Shown one piece after another: positions 14,637 through 23,004 of a stretch of 35,317 nt of DNA. Made by a program: the position numbers and the translations under genes. This DNA comes from Myxococcales bacterium (lineage in GTDB: Bacteria > Myxococcota > Myxococcia > Myxococcales > 40CM-4-68-19): contig JAIVGS010000005.1 in assembly GCA_020201435.1 (NCBI GenBank), positions 1-35,317 on the forward strand. The letters are read 5' to 3'. The notes under the pieces are model-generated. The model made no database searches and was not told the DNA's origin. It worked only from the letters and a program-made list of their open reading frames with translations. The number at the start of each line of letters is the position of its first letter. The stretch's first letter is position 1.

Positions 14637-17426
14637 CTATTGCTCGAGGCAGTAGAGCGAATAGGCGTACGAGCAGGGCGCGCGCAGGCCGGGGGAATCC
14701 GCATTCGCGACGAAGTAGTCCGGCCCGGCCTCGCTCGCCAGGCCGAACCAGCCCTGGGTCGTGGCGCTGCCGTCAGTCCAGTCGTTGCACGTGCCGTCGA
14801 GCGCCGGCGCCGCGCCGGCGGATGTTGCGCCCGCCCAGGCTGCGCCCTGCCAGACCTCCACGAATGGATCGGGATACGTGCCGTCGGCAAAGACGGCGAT
14901 CGGCGTCAAAAGCTGACCGGTGAGCAAATCCGCCGATGCGGCGACGACCGGGAGCCCGTCGGTTCGGACCCAGGCCATCGATCCGGCGCTCATGTCGAAC
15001 CGCGACGCTGCCGACGCGGTGCTGGTGGCGATCAGGGCCTTGAACTCTCCCGGCAACTTCGCGGCGGTCGCTTCGGTGGCGCAGACGGCATCCGCGCTCG
15101 CGATCCCGGCGCCCGGCGTCCAGAGGGCCTTGCTGACGAACGCCGTGCGGCCGGTCGCTGTCGCCGGGGTCACGGTGGTGACGAGGTCGGTCCCGAAGCA
15201 GTACAGGTTCAATTGCGCGTCGCAGAGGGTCCCGCCCGACTCGGTCCATCCGACCGGCCCGGCGATCGAGATCCCGAGGTTGACGTAGTCGGCCTCCGAT
15301 GCCGAGGTCCAGTCCTGACAGGTGAGATAGGCATCGCCGTGGGCGGTGGCCCCGGTGGCGACGGCGACGTGAACGTCGGCTCCGGTCTCGTCGATCCGCA
15401 CCGGGTAGTAGATTTGTCCAGCCGTCAGGCCGGCGGGCTTTCCCGAGAAAGGCTCACGGGTTACATCGGCAAACGGGAGGCCGTCGAGCCGCATCCAGCC
15501 GCGGGCGGCGCCGAGCCGCGAGACGGCGGTCACCGTCGAGGTCGAGAGCCAGGCGACGTAGGTCCCAGGAAGGCCGGCCGCGTCCGCACGCGCCTTGCAG
15601 ATCGCGTCCGCGCCGACGAGACCGCCCAGGTTTCCGTCGTGCGCCGTGGAGGTGACGAAGACGTAGTTGGTGCCGTTGAAGATGCCGGTCGTCGACCGGT
15701 CGGCGAGCATCGTGAGCTCGCAGGTGGCTTCCGGGCCGAAGCAGTCGCCGGATGACCATCGGAAAAGCGACCCGGCCGCTGGGGTCGCGGCCAGCGTCAC
15801 CTGCGTCCCGTAGTCGAGCACGACCGTGCTGTCGCACGAGCTGGCGCAGCCCACGCCGTCCTGGTCGGAAGCGATGCCGCCACCGCCGCCGCCCTGCAGC
15901 CGCTCGTGGAGCCCGAGGACGAAGGTCCGGATCGTGAACTGCGCGGTGGCCGATCGATTCGAGTCCATGAGCAGTGTGCAAGTTGCGCCGGAGTCGGCGC
16001 AGTCGCCGCCCCAGGCGGAGAAAGTCGAGCTGACGTCGGGCGTCTCGGTGAGTTGGGTCGTTTGCAGCGTGTCGGCGCGCGGGTACGTCCCGGTGCAGGC
16101 CTTTCCCGAGCAGGAGAGCCCCGCTCCTGAGACGGCGCCCGTGCCGGTGCCGGAGAGGGTCACCGAGAGCGAGACGGTGTCCCGCCCGATGCCGCCGAGG
16201 GCGATCGCCGCGCTCAGGGTGCCGTCGGTGACCGTCGCGGTGGCTGACTTGGTCCCGTACGTGCGCGGCGTGAAGGTCGCCGAGATGGCGCAGCCTGCCC
16301 CGCCCGCGAGCGCCGCCCCGGCGCAGCCGTCGGCCAGCGTGAAGTCGGCGTCGCCGCTCACGATCGTGGACAGGGTGCCGGTGCTCTGCCCGCCAGAGTT
16401 CTGGAAGGTGAACGTCTTCGAGGTGCTCGGCCCCGGAACGTCGACGGTGCCGAAACTGCCATGGTCCACGTCGACGGCCAGCACGGCGGGCGTGAGCAGG
16501 AAGATCGCGATGATCGACCGCGGGCCGTCCATCGGCACGGCGCAGGTAACGTCCGAGGCGGGGCAGGCACCGTTCCATCCGGCGAACGCCGAGCGCACTC
16601 CGACCGTCGCGGTCAGGGTGACGGTTGCGAACGAGTCGGTGCGCGGGTAGGTCCCCGAGCACACTCCGGCGTTGCAGCTGAGGCCGGGCGCGGACACGGT
16701 TCCGGCGCCGTCGCCGGAGAGCGTGACGGTGAGCGGCACCTGGTCACGGCCGATGGCGCTGACCGCGAACGCGGCGCTCAGCGATCCGCCGGCGACACGG
16801 ATCTGCGCCGATTTCGTGCCGTGGGAAAGGGGCGCGGCCGCGACGGCGATGGTGCAGCTCGCTCCGGCGGCGACGGCGAGGCCGGCGCAGCCGTCGGTCA
16901 GGACGAAGCCTTCCGCGGCGGTCGTCGTGAGGGACGCGGTGGCAACTTCGCCCGAGTTGGCGAGATGAAACGCGAAGGCCGTCGTCGTCTGACCTACGTC
17001 GACGACGCCGAACTCGTGCGCCGCCGCGTCGAAGGCGATGGCGGCCGGGGCGAGGCCGGTTCCGGTCAGTTGCAGCGTCGCGCTGGTCCCGCCCGACGAA
17101 ACGGTGAGGATCGCGGCGCGTACGCCGGCAGCGCCGGGCCGGAACGTCACGCCGATCGAGCAGTCCTCGCCGACGGCGAGCGAACGGGTGGCGCAGCCGT
17201 CGACGAGGGCGAAGTCGGCGCGTTCGCCGGAGACGGCCGTGATGAGCGTGCCGGTCCGCGCCTTGCCCGGGTTCGAGAGCCGGAACGTCTGCAGCGCGCC
17301 GTCCCGGCCGACCACGACCGAGCCCAGATCGGCGCGCGCCCGATCGAAGGCCAGTGCGGGACGCCCTCCGCCGCCGCAGCCGGCGAGGCCGAGCAACAAA
17401 GCCGCTGAGCCGATTCGGATGCCCAT
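14637..17426 (-). CDS. Outer-surface lipoprotein with choice-of-anchor D, InlB-like and two DUF1554 domains, 929 aa
   Basis: Seen: MGIRIGSAALLLGLAGC is a type II signal peptide with a clear LAGC lipobox (Cys17). Two beta-sandwich repeats at about 23-225 (FGVVDVGQTTTAFAFHLANS and similar) and another at about 312-410 match choice-of-anchor D/HYDIN-type domains. Three InlB B-repeat-like segments (GTYPRTD...FAGWNGACP, GTYPRAD...FSAWGGDC, YGTQVTL...FRWSSGDC) are interspersed. Residues about 595-760 and 770-929 are two DUF1554 domains (VFVTSTAHDGNLGGLVGADA, AICKARADAAGLPG, then LYCFG or LYCLEQ at the end). Known: DUF1554 occurs in exported proteins of leptospires and myxobacteria; its function is not established. 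Many paired Cys suggest disulfides and export. A G-rich ribosome site precedes the ATG at 17426. Binding or adhesion is inference. Confidence 0.85.
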   Translation of the reverse strand: MGIRIGSAALLLGLAGCGGGGRPALAFDRARADLGSVVVGRDGALQTFRLSNPGKARTGTLITAVSGERADFALVDGCATRSLAVGEDCSIGVTFRPGAAGVRAAILTVSSGGTSATLQLTGTGLAPAAIAFDAAAHEFGVVDVGQTTTAFAFHLANSGEVATASLTTTAAEGFVLTDGCAGLAVAAGASCTIAVAAAPLSHGTKSAQIRVAGGSLSAAFAVSAIGRDQVPLTVTLSGDGAGTVSAPGLSCNAGVCSGTYPRTDSFATVTLTATVGVRSAFAGWNGACPASDVTCAVPMDGPRSIIAIFLLTPAVLAVDVDHGSFGTVDVPGPSTSKTFTFQNSGGQSTGTLSTIVSGDADFTLADGCAGAALAGGAGCAISATFTPRTYGTKSATATVTDGTLSAAIALGGIGRDTVSLSVTLSGTGTGAVSGAGLSCSGKACTGTYPRADTLQTTQLTETPDVSSTFSAWGGDCADSGATCTLLMDSNRSATAQFTIRTFVLGLHERLQGGGGGGIASDQDGVGCASSCDSTVVLDYGTQVTLAATPAAGSLFRWSSGDCFGPEATCELTMLADRSTTGIFNGTNYVFVTSTAHDGNLGGLVGADAICKARADAAGLPGTYVAWLSTSTVTAVSRLGAARGWMRLDGLPFADVTREPFSGKPAGLTAGQIYYPVRIDETGADVHVAVATGATAHGDAYLTCQDWTSASEADYVNLGISIAGPVGWTESGGTLCDAQLNLYCFGTDLVTTVTPATATGRTAFVSKALWTPGAGIASADAVCATEATAAKLPGEFKALIATSTASAASRFDMSAGSMAWVRTDGLPVVAASADLLTGQLLTPIAVFADGTYPDPFVEVWQGAAWAGATSAGAAPALDGTCNDWTDGSATTQGWFGLASEAGPDYFVANADSPGLRAPCSYAYSLYCLEQ

Positions 17427-17856
17427 GGACCCCCCGAGGCCACGAACGACGCCATCTTACTGCCGTACTTTGGCGCGCGCGACGCGTTGAACCGGAACGG
17501 GCAGCCCAGACGGTTTATCTGCAACCGCCGGCCGGCCCGCGCGGCAGGGTGGCACACCCTTGCCGCGCTTTGCCGTATGCGCGCCTCGGCGCTCTGGCCC
17601 TGAGCCCTGAACGACCACACGCCGTCGCGATCCGCATGGTTCACAGCGCGGCGGCGCTCTGCAGGTGCCGATCCGGGGCGCGTCTCGAGGCGGTAAAATC
17701 GAAAACAACGTCGCGAATCCACCAGACCTCGCGAAGCCGCGCGCGCAGGGTGATCGGGCATGCACGTCTCATTAGGCGAGCGTTTCCCGAAAGATGGAAG
17801 AGCACGTCCGCCGCGGCGCGCCGTGCGTACGACTCCACCGCCGGTCACGAGTGGCT
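17427..17856. other. Gene-free stretch with one strong hairpin
   Basis: No frame here has a convincing ribosome site or recognisable protein. The hairpin at 17539-17568 is the only marked structure. The region should hold the promoter of the DUF1554 lipoprotein gene, but no clear -10/-35 pair was seen. Confidence 0.5.
17539..17568 (-). terminator. GC-rich hairpin, possible terminator
   Basis: The arms at 17539-17551 and 17555-17568 pair over 14 bp with one bulged T at 17561 and a 3-base loop (17552-17554). It lies downstream of the leftward gene 17857-18222 and upstream of the leftward lipoprotein gene. It could separate their transcripts. There is no T-run, so factor-independent termination is doubtful. 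Confidence 0.35.
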
Positions 17857-18222
17857 TCACCGGCGGGTCCTCTCGCGCCATAAGCGATAGTCCTTCGGCG
17901 CGTCCATCCCCTTCAGCTCGCGCCAGGCCTTCACGGCGTCCTCCCGCGTCGCCCCCTTCTCCGACGCCAGGAAGTCGCTCATGAAGTTGATGTACCTGCC
18001 GTGCGGGATTGGGGCGAACTCGCCTTGTTGGTTCAAGCGCACGTACTCGGCAACCAGGTCGCGGTACCTGATCTTCAGTCCCTGGGCGAGCTGCTCCTCC
18101 CGCCAGCGGTTCAAGCGGTAGCGAACCCCCGAGCGGCGCCGAAAACCCGGGACCAGCTTTCGGGCCTCGCGCTCGAGAAAGTCCCCGTTGGCTCCCGCTT
18201 CCTGCCCTACGCTCCTCGTCAA
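17857..18222 (-). CDS. Conserved hypothetical protein, 121 aa
   Basis: Seen: a basic, helical protein with RYRLNRWREEQLAQGLKIRY, DLVAEYVRLNQQGEFAPIPH, GRYINFMSDFLASEKGATRE and AVKAWRELKGMDAPKDYRLW. The text is protein-like throughout and resembles a family of about 120-residue proteins with a SAP-like helix-turn-helix tail that I recognise only as conserved and unnamed. No ATG or GTG lies upstream in frame. The TTG at 18222 with AGAGG before it is the best start, although the spacing is short. A nucleic-acid role is possible from the basic charge but not shown. It is divergent from the enzyme I gene, with 124 bases between them. Confidence 0.6.
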   Translation of the reverse strand: MTRSVGQEAGANGDFLEREARKLVPGFRRRSGVRYRLNRWREEQLAQGLKIRYRDLVAEYVRLNQQGEFAPIPHGRYINFMSDFLASEKGATREDAVKAWRELKGMDAPKDYRLWRERTRR

Positions 18223-18346
18223 GGACCTCTGCGCACGGCTCGGAAAACTGCTTCGCTGAAGGAAGCGGGACGAGCTGGTCGGGCCAGGTTGTGGTGGTCG
18301 CGGCGCGCGCTCTGACGGGCGCCGCTTTGGAGTAGTGTTCGCCGCG

Positions 18347-20116
18347 ATGACGGCACCCGGAACGCTCCACGGAGTCGCTGCGTCTTCTGGCATCGCCATC
18401 GGCCGGGCGCGCGTGCTGGTTCCGCCCGTCGACGTCGTCGATCGGCGGATTGCGCGGGACGCCGTGCCCGCCGAGGTCGCGCGGCTCCGCGAGGCGGTGG
18501 CCGCTACCGACGCCCAACTCTCGGTGCTCTCGGCCCGGCTGGACGGCGAGCACCTGCACGAGGGACATCTCATCCTCGAAGCGCACCGCATGATGCTGCG
18601 GGACGACGAGGTGGTGGAGGGCGCGCGGCGCCTGATCGAGGGAGATGGCCTCGCGGCCGAGTGCGCCGTGCGCAGGGTCATCGACGCCATCTGCGCCAGG
18701 TTCGCGAGCATCGAGGACGCATACCTGCGGGAACGCGGCGCGGATGTCGAGGCGATCGGCGAGCGACTCCTGCGGACGCTGCTCGGCTTGCCGGAGCTGT
18801 CGTCCGGCGCGTCGGCTGACGGCACCATCGGCGTCGGCCACACGTTGTCGCCGATCGATGCGCTGCACCTGCCGCGCTCCGGGCTCGCGGGCTTCGCGGC
18901 CGAGCACGGCGGCAAGACCTCGCACGCGGCCATCATCCTCCAGGCGCTCGGAATCCCCTTCGTCGTCGGCGTGCGCGGCCTGTTGTCGGCGGTCCAGCCG
19001 GGCGACACGCTGGTCGTGGACGGCTCGCGCGGCGAGGTCATCGTCAGGCCCGACGCAGCCACCCTCGCAATCTGCGAGGAGCGCCGCAGCCGCGAGCGTG
19101 CGCGCGCGCTGGCGCTGAAGTCCCGCGTGATGGGTCCGACCGTCACCCGCGACGGGGTGCGGATCGAGCTGGCCGCGAACATCGAGGCTCCCTCCGAGGT
19201 GGCGGACGCGCTCGAACTCGGCGCCGAGTCCGTCGGACTGTTCCGCACCGAGCTGCTCTACCTCGATCGGCCGGAGCTTCCCGGCGAAGAGGAGCAGTTC
19301 CAGGACGCGGTCGCGGTCCTCGTTGCGCTGGGCGGGCGGCCGGCAACCTTCCGCACGCTCGACGTCGGAGGCGAAAAGCTGCCCCTGGCGATCACGGTGG
19401 CCGGTGGCGCCAATCCGAGCCTTGGGGTGCGGGCGATCCGCTTCTCGCGACGCCGCCCGGACGTCTTCCGGACGCAGATGCGCGCGCTCTACCGCGCCTC
19501 CGCAGCGGGCCCGCTACGCATCATGTTCCCGCTCGTGTCGGGGATCACCGAACTGCACGAGGCCCGGCGAGCCTGCGCGGCGATCGCAGACGAGCTGGCG
19601 GGGGAGGGCATGGCTTTCACCGGCGAGGTCCCGATCGGCGTGATGATCGAGACTCCCAGCGCCGCGCTGACGACGGATCATCTGGCCGGGCAGGCGAGCT
19701 TCTTCAGCATCGGAACCAACGACCTCATCCAGTACACCTTCGCGGCGGATCGCGAGAACGAGGAAGTCGAGTACCTCTACCACCCGCTCCATCCCGCTTT
19801 GCTACGATTGCTCAAGAGCGCCATCGATGGCGCTCGCAGCGCAAACCGGCCGATCGCCGTTTGCGGGGACATGGCCGGAGATCCGGCGTTCACCTGGGTG
19901 CTCGTCGGGCTGGGGGTGCGGAGCCTCTCGATGTCGCCGCGCTTCATTCCCGCGGTCCGGTCGATCATCGCCGACAGCACGCTCGCGGAGATGGAGGCCA
20001 TGGTCGCGCAGGCGCTCTCGCTCCGCTCCGAGACCGAAGTCGAGGGCCTGGTGCTGGAGATGATGTCCCGGCGGTTCCCGCTGGTCTTCGGCACGCCGTC
20101 CGTCATTCCGGCGTGA
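18347..20116 (+). CDS. ptsI: Phosphoenolpyruvate-protein phosphotransferase (PTS enzyme I), 589 aa
   Basis: This enzyme takes phosphate from PEP onto a histidine and passes it to HPr in the cytoplasm. Seen: an N-terminal HPr-binding helical region (about 5-150, LHGVAASSGIAIGRA at the start). The swivelling phosphohistidine domain has EHGGKTSHAAII (His193). The PEP-binding barrel has ELAANIEAPSE, SVGLFRTELLYLD, GVRAIRF, GVMIETPSA, FFSIGTNDLIQYTFAADREN and AVCGDMAGDP with the acid/base Cys506. Length and all motifs are typical of an active enzyme. ATG 18347 is preferred on alignment with the family start. GGAG at 18329 is too close to the GTG at 18335 and rather far from this ATG, so the start is not certain. 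No HPr or permease gene is nearby. It converges with hsp20 across a hairpin. Confidence 0.93.
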   Translation: MTAPGTLHGVAASSGIAIGRARVLVPPVDVVDRRIARDAVPAEVARLREAVAATDAQLSVLSARLDGEHLHEGHLILEAHRMMLRDDEVVEGARRLIEGDGLAAECAVRRVIDAICARFASIEDAYLRERGADVEAIGERLLRTLLGLPELSSGASADGTIGVGHTLSPIDALHLPRSGLAGFAAEHGGKTSHAAIILQALGIPFVVGVRGLLSAVQPGDTLVVDGSRGEVIVRPDAATLAICEERRSRERARALALKSRVMGPTVTRDGVRIELAANIEAPSEVADALELGAESVGLFRTELLYLDRPELPGEEEQFQDAVAVLVALGGRPATFRTLDVGGEKLPLAITVAGGANPSLGVRAIRFSRRRPDVFRTQMRALYRASAAGPLRIMFPLVSGITELHEARRACAAIADELAGEGMAFTGEVPIGVMIETPSAALTTDHLAGQASFFSIGTNDLIQYTFAADRENEEVEYLYHPLHPALLRLLKSAIDGARSANRPIAVCGDMAGDPAFTWVLVGLGVRSLSMSPRFIPAVRSIIADSTLAEMEAMVAQALSLRSETEVEGLVLEMMSRRFPLVFGTPSVIPA

Positions 20117-20141
20117 AGGTTGCGCGGGTCCCCCGCAACCT
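20117..20141. terminator. Hairpin between convergent ptsI and hsp20
   Basis: AGGTTGCG (20117-20124) pairs with CGCAACCT (20134-20141) immediately after the ptsI stop. The inner loop is GC-rich. Being symmetrical, it could end transcripts from both sides. There is no T-run on either strand. Confidence 0.5.
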
Positions 20142-20160
20142 CCACGCTGATGCGGAAGCG

Positions 20161-20640
20161 CTATTGCTTCTGCGGCCGTCCGACGACCGGGTCGGTCTGG
20201 ACCTTGATCTGGCGCGGCTTCGTCTCCGCCTTCTTGGGAAGGAAGATGCGCACGACGCCGTCGCGGCTCGACGCGGTGATCTGCTCCATTTCCACCGTGG
20301 AAGGCAGCGTGAAGGTGCGGGCGAAGCTTCCATGGTACCGCTCGATCCGGTGATAGCCCTCTCGCTTGTCGGCCTGCTCGAGCTTGCGTTCGCCGCGCAA
20401 CTTCAGCGCGTTGCCCTCGATCTGGATCTCCACGTCGCTCGCGTCCACCTCGGGCAGGTCGAGCTTCAGCGTGATGCCGTCGCTGTCCTCGAAGACGTCT
20501 GCCAGCGGGGACCACGTGCCGGCGGCCTGCTCCGTCTGCTCCACTTCGGCGGCGCCGTAGGACTGCTCGAGGTTCTGGTGGAAGAGCTGGTGCTGCAGCT
20601 GCATCAACTCACGAAATGGGTCATAGCGAATCATGGCCAT
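20161..20640 (-). CDS. Small heat-shock protein, Hsp20/alpha-crystallin family, 159 aa
   Basis: This is an ATP-independent chaperone that holds unfolding proteins. Seen: the N-terminal arm MAMIRYDPFRELMQLQHQLF is typical of the bacterial family. The alpha-crystallin domain at about 45-140 has PLADVFEDSDGITLKLDLPE, VEIQIEGNALKLRGERK, the dimerising loop segment YHRIERYHGSFARTFTLP, and the family signature DGVVRIFLPKKAE. A short tail with IKV (I-x-V) can dock on neighbouring subunits. GGGGAGG 6 bases before the ATG at 20640 fixes the start over the ATG two codons later. No CIRCE element was found upstream. It is convergent with ptsI. Confidence 0.95.
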   Translation of the reverse strand: MAMIRYDPFRELMQLQHQLFHQNLEQSYGAAEVEQTEQAAGTWSPLADVFEDSDGITLKLDLPEVDASDVEIQIEGNALKLRGERKLEQADKREGYHRIERYHGSFARTFTLPSTVEMEQITASSRDGVVRIFLPKKAETKPRQIKVQTDPVVGRPQKQ

Positions 20641-20986
20641 ACGAGCCTCCCCGCTGTGCGAGCGCCTCGATCGGCGCAGGAGAGGTCATCGACCGATCCA
20701 CAACCTCCAGCGGGAGCCAACGTAACCACCGCCGAGCGCTCGTCAAGCAAGCGTCACCGCGATCTGGTCGCCTCCAAGCTGCCCGGCGAACCGGGGCCTC
20801 TTGTCCGCCGCCTCGCACAGTCTTCGAGGAGCCGGTGATCGCGAGGAAATCCGGCGACGCCAAATCGCGCCGAGGCACGAGCGCGCGCTCCTCACTCAGT
20901 CGCCCTTGCGTGATACAATCTCACCAGAACTTTCAGCGGACCTGGAGTTTTGAACGAGGGTCCGCGTCTGACGAGATAGGCGGAAG
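20641..20986. other. Divergent intergenic region between hsp20 and the KaiC operon
   Basis: About 346 bases with no supported gene. It must hold the hsp20 promoter (minus) and the operon promoter (plus, see 20909-20917). No CIRCE, no CRISPR-like repeat and no tRNA were seen. Confidence 0.5.
20909..20917 (+). promoter_or_regulatory. Extended -10 promoter of the KaiC-like operon
   Basis: TGATACAAT combines an extended -10 TG with TACAAT, about 70 bases before the ATG at 20987. Extended -10 promoters need little or no -35, and none is evident. Confidence 0.5.
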
Positions 20987-21406
20987 ATGGGCGGTGTCGC
21001 GGGCAGCGGACCATCGGGAGTCCCCGATGCGAGCGCCGAGATGCGTGGCGCTGCGCTGTTCAAGCTGATCTGGGATTGCATTGCAGACGTTCTCGGCACC
21101 ACCGCCGCGGCCACGCTGGTGCGGCGCGCTACGCGACGGGCAATGCTCCGCAGTCCGGAGCTCGGCGACCTCCAGGTCTTGCGCACCGACGGAGGATACA
21201 CTTACGCGCTGCCGCGCGCTCTCGTCGGGAGGGTCGAGCACACGCCGACCGCGCTGCGCGAGCTCTTCGGCGAACTGCGCCCGCTGCTGCTGGAGCTCGG
21301 CGGGAACCTGGTCGTTCGCCGCATCGAGCAGAACCCTTGGCTTCAGGAGCGGGGAATCGTCCTTCCATCCCCGAGGATCAGTGACCAAGATCCAATCCAA
21401 CCTTGA
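20987..21406 (+). CDS. Unrecognised 139-aa partner of the KaiC-like ATPase
   Basis: Seen: ALFKLIWDCIADVLGTTAAA, TLVRRATRRAMLRSPELGDL, QVLRTDGGYTYALPRALVGR and LGGNLVVRRIEQNPWLQ. These point to a helical, soluble protein of one compact domain with no membrane segment. I do not recognise a named family. It is not KaiA or KaiB. Its last 26 bases overlap the start of the KaiC-like gene at 21381, so the two are almost certainly co-translated and probably act together, for instance as a regulator or adaptor of the ATPase. The ATG at 20987 has a weak G-rich site (GGCGGAAG). An ATG at 21040 would give a shorter protein that still contains the conserved-looking part. Confidence 0.7.
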   Translation: MGGVAGSGPSGVPDASAEMRGAALFKLIWDCIADVLGTTAAATLVRRATRRAMLRSPELGDLQVLRTDGGYTYALPRALVGRVEHTPTALRELFGELRPLLLELGGNLVVRRIEQNPWLQERGIVLPSPRISDQDPIQP

Positions 21407-22841
21407 GCTCCTCGCGACCGGCAGCCCCGACCTCGATCGCATCCTCGGAGGGGGGCTCCCAGCGCGATCCATCAACCTGGTCGCCGGCCAGCCGGGCACC
21501 GGGAAGACCCTGCTTGCGCTCCAGATCATCTTCCATCTGGCCCGGCAGGGCCGGAAGTGCCTTTACCTGACCACGCTCTCCGAGCCGGCGTTGAAGCTGG
21601 TCGGATACATGCGGCAATTCTCCTTCTTCGAGAATGGCCTGGTCGGTCAAAAGGTCGTTTTCGCGGACATCGGATCGGTGGTCAGGGGCAAGAGCGAGGA
21701 CGCGATCCTGACCGAAATCACCGCGCTGGTAGAGCGCGAGGAACCGGCGGTCGTCGTCATCGACAGCTTCAAGGCCGTTCGCGAGATGGTCGCGGAGCCA
21801 GCGGTTCGGACCTTCGTGTACGATCTCGCGGTCCAGATCGCAGGCTGGGGAGCGGCGAGCCTGCTGGTCGGCGAATACTCCGAGGCGGAGATCGCGACCC
21901 ACTCCGAATTTGCCATCGCGGACGGCATCATCCGCTTGATCAATCGACATCACGAGCTGATCGCAGTACGCGAAATCGAGGTCGTGAAGCTGCGCGGCGC
22001 CGACTACGTGACGGGCCATCACTTCTTCGAGATCGGCACCGCCGGACTGACGTTCTTTCCGCGGGTGCGCAGCCCGGATGCGGCCGACAGTGGGGAGATC
22101 GCTCCCAGCGAGCGCGTACCCACGGGGGTCGCCGGTCTCGACGCCATGCTGGGCGGCGGCCTGCCGCGCGCGAGCGCGACCGTGGTCCAGGGCGGGACGG
22201 GGACCGGGAAGACCGTTCTCGCGCTCCATTTTCTCCTCGAGGGGGCGCGGCGCGGCGAACCGGGGATCCACTTCACCCTGGAGGAGACGCCGGACCAGCT
22301 CCGCGGCATCGCCCACGGTTTTGGCTGGGATCTCCGCGCGCTCGAAAAGCGCAAGCTCCTGACCCTGGCCTACGTCTCGCCTGTCGAGCTCTCGACCGAC
22401 ACTTTCCTCAATCGGGCGCGCGAGCAGGTAGAGCGGCTCGGGGCGCGGCGCGTGGTCCTCGACAGCCTCACCAGCATGGCGATCGGCGTCCTTTCCGAGC
22501 GGCGCTTCAAAGAGCTCGTCTACGCGATGACGAAGCACTTCCGCGTCCTGGGAGTCACGCTCCAGATGAACATGGAGATCGCCGAATTGCTCGGCTCGGC
22601 GCAGATCTCAGGATACGGCGTCTCGTTCGCCGCCGACAATGTGATCCAGCTCAAGTACGTCGAAGTGAGCGGTGGACTCGACCGCGGCATCCTGGTCTTG
22701 AAGGCCCGCGGGGTGCGGCACGCCACCGAAGTGCGCGCGATGAGCCTGGGAGCGGACGGAATCAAGGTCGGATCGCGGTTCCACGGCGCGCGCGGGATAC
22801 TGTCGGGACTGCCGATCAATTCTTCCCGGAAGAAGCGCTGA
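21381..22841 (+). CDS. KaiC-like ATPase with two RecA-fold domains, 486 aa
   Basis: Seen: domain 1 (about 1-230) has SPDLDRILGGGLP, Walker A GQPGTGKT and Walker B VVVIDS. Domain 2 (about 245-486) has GVAGLDAMLGGGLP, Walker A GGTGTGKT and Walker B RVVLDS. The paired catalytic glutamates of KaiC are kept in domain 2 (HFTLEETPDQL). In domain 1 the matching place reads LYLTTLSEPALKL, so the pair is lost. In cyanobacterial KaiC the second domain carries phosphorylated Ser/Thr in a TITDT-type stretch; here it reads VSFAADN, so clock-type autophosphorylation looks unlikely. Known: such KaiC-like proteins outside cyanobacteria act in signalling and stress in forms not well defined. The GTG at 21381 has GAGG 5 bases before it and lies inside the partner gene. 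Confidence 0.9.
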   Translation: MTKIQSNLELLATGSPDLDRILGGGLPARSINLVAGQPGTGKTLLALQIIFHLARQGRKCLYLTTLSEPALKLVGYMRQFSFFENGLVGQKVVFADIGSVVRGKSEDAILTEITALVEREEPAVVVIDSFKAVREMVAEPAVRTFVYDLAVQIAGWGAASLLVGEYSEAEIATHSEFAIADGIIRLINRHHELIAVREIEVVKLRGADYVTGHHFFEIGTAGLTFFPRVRSPDAADSGEIAPSERVPTGVAGLDAMLGGGLPRASATVVQGGTGTGKTVLALHFLLEGARRGEPGIHFTLEETPDQLRGIAHGFGWDLRALEKRKLLTLAYVSPVELSTDTFLNRAREQVERLGARRVVLDSLTSMAIGVLSERRFKELVYAMTKHFRVLGVTLQMNMEIAELLGSAQISGYGVSFAADNVIQLKYVEVSGGLDRGILVLKARGVRHATEVRAMSLGADGIKVGSRFHGARGILSGLPINSSRKKR

Positions 22842-23004
22842 CCTTGGGCGCGAGCACGATCCCGACGTGGAACGTGCTCCCGTCGCCCGCGACGCCGGTC
22901 GAGTCGACCCAGATCTTGCCGCTGTGCAGGTCGACGATGCCGCGAACCGCCGGCGAGTACCGGACCGGATTTGCGATCAGGTTGGTGAGCATCTGGTCGC
23001 TGCC
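22816..23004 (-). pseudogene. Histidine kinase C-terminal scar with internal deletion
   Basis: Seen on the minus strand: SDQMLTNLIANPVRYSP, an N-box, runs directly into AVRGIVDLHSGKIWVDSTG and STFHVGIVLAP, the end of an HATPase domain. The stretch between them (G1, F and G2 boxes, about 60 residues) is missing, and everything before the N-box is absent. Its end overlaps the KaiC-like stop by 26 bases on the other strand. Its front merges with the tail of the YihY gene. It cannot bind ATP. Confidence 0.75.

Noticed and set aside
20987-22841. A true circadian KaiABC locus
   Set aside because: No KaiA or KaiB gene is nearby, the clock phosphorylation residues are absent and domain 1 lacks the catalytic Glu pair.
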